Assembly: GCF_002432345.1 (NCBI RefSeq)
Contig: NZ_DJDT01000334.1
Location: forward strand, 1 to 5,415
From: Pedobacter sp. UBA5917
GTDB taxonomy: Bacteria > Bacteroidota > Bacteroidia > Sphingobacteriales > Sphingobacteriaceae
DNA length: 5,415 nt
Reading direction: 5' to 3'
Shown here: positions 1-4,876 of the stretch, one piece after another
Position numbering within the stretch: the first letter of the stretch is position 1
How the letters are laid out: the number at the start of each line of letters is the position of its first letter
Program-made: the position numbers and the translations under genes
The notes under the pieces: model-generated
Databases searched by the model: none
Seen by the model: only the letters and a program-made list of their open reading frames with translations
What the model was told of the DNA's origin: nothing

Positions 1-501
1 CTGGTTACCGGCGACCTTCGAAAAGGTTTTTACTTTACCGATCTGTATCCCGGCAATACCACCGATGTATTGAGTACCAATAAATACAGTTACCGTTTCT
101 TTAATGGTGTTAATGGCGTATACTATTCTTATGCGGCCTTTAATCATTTAAGGCTGGCAGAGGTTTACCTCAACAGGGCAGAGGCAAGGCTAAAAAGTGG
201 CGATGCCAGTGGCGCCCTTTCCGATTTAAATGTGATCCATACCCGTGCAGGTTTAACGCCTTTGCTTGGTTTATCCGGTCAGCCATTATTTGATGCTATT
301 TTACTGGAAAGAAGGTTAGAGCTTGCCTTTGAAGGACATAACAGTTACGATTATTTCAGAAATGGCCTGCCTATGGTGCGGAATTACAGTTCATTTAATT
401 CGCCACCGATAACGGTTAACGCCACCGATGCAAAAGTAGTGATGCGGATTTCGCAGCTCGTTTTAACAGAAAACCCGAACATTATCCAAAACCAACAATA
501 A
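1..501 (+). CDS. SusD/RagB family nutrient-binding outer-membrane lipoprotein, C-terminal part (5' end outside window)
   Basis: The reading frame is open from base 1 to the TAA at 499-501, giving 166 residues of a protein that starts upstream. SusD-family proteins are surface lipoproteins that cap a SusC TonB-dependent transporter and capture its ligand, often a glycan or oligopeptide. The signature seen here is the C-terminal SusD helix pair: a stretch reading RLAEVYLNRAEA (encoded around 150-186), followed by ALSDLN and then RAGL, the TPR-like part of the fold. Next comes LLERRLELAFEGHNSYDYFR (around 301-360), matching the family's ERR.EL.FEG.R..D.KR block. The end, NPNIIQNQQ, resembles the usual NP.L.QNPGY terminus. 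Full family members are roughly 450-600 residues, so about two thirds is missing, including the lipobox. The next gene starts 9 bp downstream, implying co-transcription. The ligand cannot be told from this fragment. Confidence 0.93.
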   Translation: MVTGDLRKGFYFTDLYPGNTTDVLSTNKYSYRFFNGVNGVYYSYAAFNHLRLAEVYLNRAEARLKSGDASGALSDLNVIHTRAGLTPLLGLSGQPLFDAILLERRLELAFEGHNSYDYFRNGLPMVRNYSSFNSPPITVNATDAKVVMRISQLVLTENPNIIQNQQ

Positions 502-510
502 CCTACCCAT

Positions 511-1707
511 ATGAAAAGATTTATTTTATTTATGGCAGCAATAGTTGCTGTATTCAGCGCTCGGGCGCAGCAAACATTTACCCTTAAAGGCCAGTTAAAT
601 GGCAGGGAAAGCGGAATATTAAAATTAAGATACACGCAGCCCGATGGCCGTTCGGTACAGGATAGCGCTACGGTAAACGCCGGTAAATTTGAGTTTAAAG
701 GCACACTCACCGAACCGGTAATGGCATACATTATGGGCGATGTGAAAAGACCATCAATGGATGATCCTAATTTTGGTACTTTGTTTTTGGCGCCGGGTGA
801 GTTAAAATTGGTACTCACCGAAGGACAGTTTAAAACGCTTAAGCTGAGCGGCTCAAAGCCCCACGACGAATATGCACTGCTGGAGCAGAAAAAAGCCCCG
901 ATAGCGGAAGAAACCAAGCCCATTTTAACACAGCTCCAAAAAGCCAGTGATGCTTATGTACAGGCAAAAAAAGAAAACCGCCCCGATGCAGAGCAGGATA
1001 TTTTAAGGGAAAAAGCTGCCGAAATCAGGGATCAGCTCGCCCCCTTTAATGCGAAACGCGATAAAATCGATCTTGATTTTATCAGCCATAACCCTGATTC
1101 ATATTATGCCGCCTATATGCTCAGTTATAAAATATCGGGTTTGAAACTCGCCGAAGCCAAAAAATATTACGAAGCATTTTCGCCTTTGGTTAAAGCCAGC
1201 AGTTATGGAAAAAAGATGTTAAAAGAGGTACAGAACCTTCAATCGGGTTCGCCAGGCAGTATTGCAATGGTTTTTGCCAAGAAAGACATTAACGGACAGG
1301 ATTTAAGTCTGGCTGATTTTAAAGGGAAAAAGTATGTGCTGCTCGATTTCTGGGCAAGCTGGTGTGTACCCTGCCGGAAGGGTAACCCGCATCTGCTTTC
1401 GTTATATAGCAAGTATAAAGACAAAGGTCTGGAAATTATCGGTGTTGCTGATGATGATAGTGCTTTGGCAGCGTGGAAAAGGGCTGTTGAACAGGATAAT
1501 ATCGGTGTCTGGAAACATGTACTGCGTGGTTTAAAACGTACGCCAACTGGTTTCGACCGATCGGAAGATGTAAGTGAGGGTTTTGGTATCCATTCGCTTC
1601 CAACCAAAATCCTGATTGATAAAAACGGGATGATTATCGGCCGTTATGGCGGTGGTGGCGATAGTGATGAAGAAATGGATAAAAAATTGGCCAGTATTTT
1701 TAAATAA
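511..1707 (+). CDS. Exported TlpA-like thiol-disulfide oxidoreductase with N-terminal DUF4369-like domain (first of tandem pair)
   Basis: This 398-residue protein is probably periplasmic or membrane-associated and likely reduces or isomerises disulfides in exported proteins. Residues 1-20 form a signal peptide (MKR, hydrophobic core, ARA-Q cleavage-like end) with no lipobox cysteine. Residues about 21-115 match the DUF4369 beta-domain pattern, with LKGQLNG, DSATVNAGKFEFKG and LFLAPGELKLVL. Residues 120-245 are charged and helical. The TlpA/AhpC-TSA-type domain spans about 253-398, with active site WASWCVPC (Cys285, Cys288), a partner-strand motif SLPT with the likely cis-proline Pro364, and ILIDKNG. 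These are the only two cysteines, which fits a simple dithiol enzyme. A glycine-rich patch (379-383) and acidic stretch lie near the C-terminus. The ATG at 511 directly begins the signal peptide. There is no obvious Shine-Dalgarno, as usual in Bacteroidota. It sits 9 bp after susD and 6 bp before a paralogue. The natural substrate is unknown. Confidence 0.92.
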   Translation: MKRFILFMAAIVAVFSARAQQTFTLKGQLNGRESGILKLRYTQPDGRSVQDSATVNAGKFEFKGTLTEPVMAYIMGDVKRPSMDDPNFGTLFLAPGELKLVLTEGQFKTLKLSGSKPHDEYALLEQKKAPIAEETKPILTQLQKASDAYVQAKKENRPDAEQDILREKAAEIRDQLAPFNAKRDKIDLDFISHNPDSYYAAYMLSYKISGLKLAEAKKYYEAFSPLVKASSYGKKMLKEVQNLQSGSPGSIAMVFAKKDINGQDLSLADFKGKKYVLLDFWASWCVPCRKGNPHLLSLYSKYKDKGLEIIGVADDDSALAAWKRAVEQDNIGVWKHVLRGLKRTPTGFDRSEDVSEGFGIHSLPTKILIDKNGMIIGRYGGGGDSDEEMDKKLASIFK

Positions 1708-1713
1708 TCACCT

Positions 1714-2919
1714 ATGAAAATGAATATCATGTTAAAAAAAATATGTTTATCGCTATTATTTAGTATTTCGGTGCTGCTGGTATCGGCACAAAATCAGGCA
1801 ACTGCCGGATATGTATTAAAAGGTACCCTCAATGGGATAAAAAATGGAAAAATTTACCTTTCCAGTTATAATGAGGAAGACAGGACCTCAACCAATATCG
1901 ATAGTGCTACCGTTGCAAACGGAACCTTTGTTTTTAAAGGTAAACTGAAAAACGCAGAAATGCTGGGGCTGAATATTAAACCGGGCAACTGGTCGGCCAA
2001 TTTGTTTTTGGAAAATGCTCCTGTTAACATCAATATCGATACCACAGGTGCAGAACATTACGATTATACCAAATACGGGCAGGGAAAAGGAGCCCGTTTA
2101 AAAAAGATAACTGTTAAAGGTTCCAAAAGTCAGGATCAGTTTGATGCCCTCGAGAACGATCCTTCACTTGCAGCACTCAAAACGAAAAGAGAGGCTATAA
2201 GCAAACAATATACCGCCGAAAAAAGTGCAGAAAAGAAAGAGGAATTAAAAGCGGCCAGTGCCAAAATATCTGAAGAGTATAATGCCATTCAGTTTAAGCT
2301 GATCCAGCAGTTTATAACACAAAACCCATCTGCTGTATCAGCGGTGTATGCCTTTAGCAATTACTATAGGTTTAATTCAACCATGCCGGTAACCGAACTG
2401 GGTAAGGTTCTGGATCAATTTAAAGGAGAGGCTAAAGCAAGCAGGTATTATTCGGCACTCGCCACACAGCTTAAAGACAGGGAGGCACTTTTACCGGGTA
2501 ATTTAGCCCCTGATTTTACTTTAGTTAAAAAAGACAGCAGTAAACTATCGCTTTCAAGCCTGCGCGGAAAATATGTAATGATCGATTTTTGGGCCAGCTG
2601 GTGTAAGCCTTGTCGCGAAGCCATTCCACATTGGAAACAGGTTTATGAAAAATACCGTGGTAAAGGTTTCGAAATCCTGAGCGTATCCGACGATAGTAAG
2701 TGGAACGACTGGATCAAGGCAATGGACATTGAGCAGATGCCATGGGCACAGGTAATCGATGAATTTCCAAAAAAGATGATGCCTGCAAGGGTGGGAAGTT
2801 TATATCAGGTGCATTTTATCCCGTTTTATGTGCTCTTGGATAAAGAAGGGAAAATTCTGGTGTACAGTGATGATGAAAAAAAGATCGATGAAAAACTAGC
2901 TGCTTTATTAGGGAGCTGA
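1714..2919 (+). CDS. Exported TlpA-like thiol-disulfide oxidoreductase with N-terminal DUF4369-like domain (second of tandem pair)
   Basis: This 401-residue paralogue of the preceding gene has the same layout. A signal peptide covers residues 1-25 (KK, hydrophobic run, LVSAQ). A DUF4369-like domain covers about 31-110 (YVLKGTLNG, DSATVANGTFVFKG). A lysine/glutamate-rich helical linker runs about 140-255. The thioredoxin-like domain begins at PGNLAPDFTL (261-270) and carries WASWCKPC (Cys297, Cys300), SVSDD and the cis-proline region FIPFYVLLDKEG (Pro370). The mature protein has only the two active-site cysteines; Cys11 lies in the signal peptide. In-frame ATGs at 1714, 1720 and 1729 are all possible. 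1714 keeps the 6-bp spacing, while 1729 gives a more compact signal (MLKKICLSL...). The gene ends in adjacent stops TGA TAA (2917-2922). The pair probably arose by an old duplication, since the sequences differ widely outside the motifs. Its role is likely redox maintenance of exported proteins tied to the SusCD locus (inference). Confidence 0.92.
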   Translation: MKMNIMLKKICLSLLFSISVLLVSAQNQATAGYVLKGTLNGIKNGKIYLSSYNEEDRTSTNIDSATVANGTFVFKGKLKNAEMLGLNIKPGNWSANLFLENAPVNINIDTTGAEHYDYTKYGQGKGARLKKITVKGSKSQDQFDALENDPSLAALKTKREAISKQYTAEKSAEKKEELKAASAKISEEYNAIQFKLIQQFITQNPSAVSAVYAFSNYYRFNSTMPVTELGKVLDQFKGEAKASRYYSALATQLKDREALLPGNLAPDFTLVKKDSSKLSLSSLRGKYVMIDFWASWCKPCREAIPHWKQVYEKYRGKGFEILSVSDDSKWNDWIKAMDIEQMPWAQVIDEFPKKMMPARVGSLYQVHFIPFYVLLDKEGKILVYSDDEKKIDEKLAALLGS

Positions 2920-2935
2920 TAATCGCCTCTAACAT

Positions 2936-3037
2936 GCCGTTGCGCAGAATGTACTGGTAGATTCGAAAGGGATTGTGGTGGCAAAAAGCCTAAGGGCCTA
3001 AGAGCTCAATAAAAAACTTCAGGGGTTGTTCCTGTAA
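2936..3037 (+). pseudogene. Decayed C-terminal remnant of a third TlpA/thioredoxin-like gene
   Basis: Read from 2936, the third codon frame gives AVAQNVLVDSKGIVVAKSLR, then A, a stop (TAA 2999-3001), then ELNKKLQGLFL and a final TAA at 3035-3037. This matches the end of many Bacteroidota TlpA-like proteins, where a cis-proline strand is followed by a xxLIDxxGxIIAKxLRGEELxKKLxxLF pattern. The stop falls exactly where the glutamate codon of LRGEEL is expected (GAA to TAA is one base change), and the expected cis-proline position reads Ala. Just upstream the frame hits TAA (2930-2932), so the catalytic part with the CxxC is gone. It also aligns with the end of the preceding gene (VLLDKEGKILV...DEKLAALL) but is closer to a different subfamily. 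A terminator lies 7 bp after the last stop, suggesting this was once the final gene of the operon. It should not make a functional protein. Confidence 0.75.
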
Positions 3038-3044
3038 TATTATT

Positions 3045-3080
3045 AAAGGGGGAGATTATATCGCCCCCTTTATTATTTCT
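3045..3080 (+). terminator. Rho-independent terminator of the SusD-TlpA operon
   Basis: AAAGGGGG (3045-3052) pairs perfectly with CCCCCTTT (3064-3071), an 8-bp stem. The stem encloses an 11-nt loop that can itself fold a small GAT/ATC pairing. A T-rich stretch (TTTATTATTTCTT) follows. It lies just after the stop of the TlpA remnant, so it ends the transcription unit that includes susD and both tlpA-like genes. Confidence 0.8.
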
Positions 3081-3452
3081 TACCACTTTTCGGGTAAATG
3101 CAGACCTTGTCCCACTTATAATGATGTTTGTGTAAATTGCTGATAATCAGTTTTTTTTTGTGTTAGGTATTTAAGGATGTAAGCTTATATGGTTATTATA
3201 TAACTTATATAGTCAAACGGAAAGCATTGTTGCAAAAACGGACATTTAACAGCTTAGATGTTCTTAGGTGACCAAGGTGGTCAATTAAATGCGAAGTCTT
3301 TATTTTTATGGCCACTTTAGATATCTTAGCTCAACTGAGTTTTACATACTGCACGGATCGATCATAATTAAAAATATTTCCCTCAGGTTTGTATGGATTT
3401 TAGCAATAATCCACATCAGGATTATAAATACTACTGATAATCCACTCAATTG
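3081..3452. other. Intergenic region without a convincing gene
   Basis: About 370 bp of AT-rich DNA with no coding frame I can support on either strand. It contains a short palindrome CTGATAATCAG (3140-3150) followed by nine T residues (3151-3159). This looks like a weak terminator, but the stem is only 4 bp. It also holds an inverted repeat TGACC/GGTCA (3269-3283, 5-bp arms, 5-nt spacer), the 8-bp palindrome AGATATCT inside 3318-3328, and a group of GGATT/AATCC half-sites at 3395-3443, listed separately. A 19-codon ATG frame (3308-3367) shows no family resemblance. A promoter for the downstream lipoprotein should lie here, but no clean TTTG/TAnnTTTG pair is evident. Confidence 0.6.
3395..3443. 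promoter_or_regulatory. Array of alternating GGATTAT/ATAATCC half-sites just upstream of the lipoprotein gene
   Basis: Four related heptamers alternate in orientation: GGATTTT (3395-3401), ATAATCC (3406-3412), GGATTAT (3419-3425) and ATAATCC (3437-3443). The central pair is a perfect 7-bp inverted repeat with the 6-nt spacer ACATCA. The third copy can also pair perfectly with the fourth across 11 nt, and the first imperfectly with the second. The last copy ends 9 bp before the ATG at 3453. This could be a set of operator half-sites or, if transcribed, mutually exclusive hairpins in a leader. Function is inferred from arrangement only; the AT-rich context makes some chance pairing possible. 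Confidence 0.4.
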
Positions 3453-3851
3453 ATGAAAAACATGGTTTTATTTATCGTAACGGTATCATTTTTAGGCTGT
3501 AAAGGGAGAAATGATATGAAACATCTGCTCGAATATCAAAATGACAATAGTTATTGGATACAAAAGGAAAAAATGAAGAATGGTTCATACGCTTACGTAG
3601 GACTTCAGTGGATTTTTTATGCCGATGGTTCGTCCCGGCCACTTTCTTCAGCTAACGAGAATCAAAAAGGTAGTCCTTCAATGTTAAATATGGAGAGTTC
3701 AAGTAAAGGAGAGTGGACTTTTAACCATACAGACAGTACTTTAAAAATTTGTGCTGTTTGTGTTTTTAAGATAAAAAAGGTTGCCCGGGATACTGTTTTT
3801 ATGAGTGGGAAGGGTTATAAAGGTGATTTTATCCTCGTTAAACACAGATAA
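3453..3851 (+). CDS. Small putative lipoprotein of unknown function
   Basis: A 132-residue protein is encoded from the ATG at 3453. The codon just before it is a TTG that could extend the frame by one residue, but ATG is preferred. The N-terminus is a short signal (MKNMVLFIVTVSFLGC) ending in a lipobox-like LGC, with Cys16 as the probable lipidated residue, so the protein is likely membrane-anchored. The body has alternating beta-strand-like segments: YVGLQWIFYADGSS, GEWTF, a STLKICAVCVFKI stretch, DTVFMSGKGY and FILVKH. This pattern recalls small lipocalin-like Bacteroidota lipoproteins, in which a dG turn, GxW and a closing I/L.K strand recur, but I cannot assign a family. Two further cysteines form a CxxC (about residues 100-103). 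It stands alone between a terminator and a sigma-factor gene, with a palindromic array just upstream. Function is unknown; that it is a real gene is supported by the signal sequence and intact frame. Confidence 0.7.
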   Translation: MKNMVLFIVTVSFLGCKGRNDMKHLLEYQNDNSYWIQKEKMKNGSYAYVGLQWIFYADGSSRPLSSANENQKGSPSMLNMESSSKGEWTFNHTDSTLKICAVCVFKIKKVARDTVFMSGKGYKGDFILVKHR

Positions 3852-3917
3852 AGTTAACATGGCTATAAATAAAGCTGATTGATGGTGGTAAGGTTTATTT
3901 GTGTTCAATAACTTAAT

Positions 3918-3957
3918 ATTGCCTTAATATACAGCGCGGGTATAGGTTTTATTTTTG
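3918..3957 (+). promoter_or_regulatory. Candidate Bacteroidota housekeeping promoter for the sigma-factor gene
   Basis: The Bacteroidota primary-sigma consensus is a -33 TTG/TTTG and a -7 TAnnTTTG. Here ATTG (3918-3921) is followed after 21 bp by TAGGTTTT (3943-3950), one base off the -7 box. An overlapping perfect match, TATTTTTG (3950-3957), lacks a well-placed -33 element. Either would start transcription about 20-35 bp before the ATG at 3984. The exact choice is unresolved. Confidence 0.45.
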
Positions 3958-3983
3958 CCGTACAGAGATTCTCTTCGCAAGGC

Positions 3984-4595
3984 ATGTTCAACAAAATAAA
4001 AGATTTACCGGATGCAGTACTGCTCGAAAAGCACAAAAACGGAAGTACCGCTGCCTTCGATCTTCTTTTTAAGCGTTACTATTCACCGCTTTACCGTTAT
4101 GCTCTAAAAAATATAAAAGATACTTTTATTGCCGAAGAACTGGTAATGGATGTAATGCTTGGCCTGTGGAAAAAGCAGGGGAACATTTCAATAGAAACCG
4201 ATCTTGCCCCTTACCTTTACCGGGCTGTTAAAAATGCCTTATACAACCATTACCGTAAAAAAATACTGGCAACCGTTGAGCTGGATGAACAGCTTGATAC
4301 GGAGATCGTACCATCGAGACCAGCAGATGATGCTGTGGTATATGCGCAGCTGGAAGAAATTTACCGAGAAAAACTTGCCGAGTTAAGCCCTGCACGAAGA
4401 AGGGTATTCCAGATGAGCCGTGAAGAAAATAAGACCTATGCCGAAATTGCCAGTGATATGAACCTTTCGGTAAATACTGTCGAAAATTATATGGTTGCAG
4501 CGCTTAGTTTTTTTAGACAGCACATAAAAGAACATGCCGATTTTACGCTCATTCTCTTTTTGGCACCATATATTTTATTGTTTTTGTCTTCCTGA
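3984..4595 (+). CDS. ECF-family RNA polymerase sigma factor (FecI-like, Bacteroidota type) with hydrophobic C-terminal tail
   Basis: This 203-residue sigma factor likely directs RNA polymerase to promoters of a nearby outer-membrane uptake locus when released by its FecR-type partner. Sigma region 2 spans about 24-92: AFDLLFKRYYSPLYRYALKN, then IAEELVMDVMLGLWKK, then YLYRAVKNALYNHYRKK, the -10-binding and core-binding helices. Region 4 spans about 125-180: LAELSPARRRVFQMSREENK, TYAEIASDMNLSVNTVENYM, the helix-turn-helix that reads the -35. The linker 95-122 is acidic. Length fits the Bacteroidota ECF group (about 180-205). Residues 187-203 are an unusual run of hydrophobic residues (FTLILFLAPYILLFLSS) that could touch the membrane or the anti-sigma factor; similar tails occur in this group. 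The ATG at 3984 fits a promoter candidate just upstream. The anti-sigma gene begins 281 bp downstream rather than adjoining. Confidence 0.93.
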   Translation: MFNKIKDLPDAVLLEKHKNGSTAAFDLLFKRYYSPLYRYALKNIKDTFIAEELVMDVMLGLWKKQGNISIETDLAPYLYRAVKNALYNHYRKKILATVELDEQLDTEIVPSRPADDAVVYAQLEEIYREKLAELSPARRRVFQMSREENKTYAEIASDMNLSVNTVENYMVAALSFFRQHIKEHADFTLILFLAPYILLFLSS

Positions 4596-4652
4596 TCTTC
4601 GGTCAATAGTGTGACTTAAAAGCTACTCTTAGGTATGTTTTAACTCAAGTCG

Positions 4653-4746
4653 TCACCCTGAATTTATTTCAGGGTCTATCTCGCAGGAAAGATGCTGTAC
4701 TAAATCCGATAGCTATCAAATCAGCATGGCAGCCGCGCAGAGATAG
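4653..4746. repeat. Structured palindromic element, probably a dispersed intergenic repeat
   Basis: Two neighbouring foldable units lie between the sigma and anti-sigma genes. The first is a perfect 8-bp hairpin: ACCCTGAA (4655-4662) with TTCAGGGT (4668-4675), 5-nt loop. The second is nested: CTATCTCGC (4676-4684) pairs with GC-A-GAGATAG (4737-4746, one bulged A); inside it ATGCTG (4692-4697) pairs with CAGCAT (4722-4727); at the centre is the 10-bp palindrome GATAGCTATC (4708-4717). The motifs CACCCTGAA...TTCAGGGTCT and GATGCTG...CAGCATG are, from memory, recurrent in intergenic repeats of sphingobacterial genomes, so a REP- or MITE-like origin is likely. No transposase or clear target duplication is visible. 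It may also act as an attenuator between the genes, though no T-tract follows the first hairpin. Confidence 0.6.
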
Positions 4747-4825
4747 CAACTAAAATTTGATAAAAAAGGATAGAAATTATTCAACCCCCTACTTCCTAAA
4801 TAAAAATATATTTTTTTTCTTTTTG

Positions 4826-4862
4826 ATAGGTGGTGTCCTCAAAAAGTTGTGTTATGTCTATT
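4826..4862 (+). promoter_or_regulatory. Candidate ECF-type promoter of the anti-sigma gene
   Basis: After a T-rich run (about 4811-4824) come ATAGGTGGTG (4826-4835) and, 19 bp later, TGTCTATT (4855-4862), 14 bp before the anti-sigma ATG. A G-rich -35 and a -10 containing a GTC core are general features of ECF-dependent promoters, and similar GG..-N-GTCTTAT blocks are, as far as I recall, common before FecR and SusC genes in this phylum. This would let the sigma factor drive its own partner gene. The assignment rests on pattern and position only. Confidence 0.3.
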
Positions 4863-4876
4863 GAAGAACAACATCA

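Noticed and set aside
384..923. Minus-strand open frame of 179 codons
   Set aside because: It overlaps the end of susD and the start of the first TlpA gene, both strongly supported by family motifs. Its translation shows no recognisable domain.
1334..1534. Plus-strand alternative frame of 66 codons
   Set aside because: It is a shifted reading of the TlpA active-site region with no start context or domain.
1239..1607. Minus-strand open frame of 122 codons
   Set aside because: It lies wholly inside the thioredoxin-like domain of the first TlpA gene, antisense to the WCVPC motif, and resembles no known family.
3138..3159. Possible terminator: CTGATAATCAG palindrome followed by T9
   Set aside because: The stem can form only about 4 bp with a 3-nt loop and no GC-rich base, and there is no gene directly upstream that needs it after the strong hairpin at 3045-3080.
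3269..3283. TGACC/GGTCA inverted repeat as an operator
   Set aside because: The 5-bp arms are short, it is about 170 bp from the nearest start codon, and no second copy is seen.
3308..3367. 19-codon ATG frame in the spacer
   Set aside because: It is too short, has no ribosome-binding context, no signal or hydrophobic pattern and no family resemblance.
4204..4386. Plus-strand alternative frame of 60 codons inside the sigma gene
   Set aside because: It is fully nested in the sigma factor gene between regions 2 and 4 and has no recognisable features.
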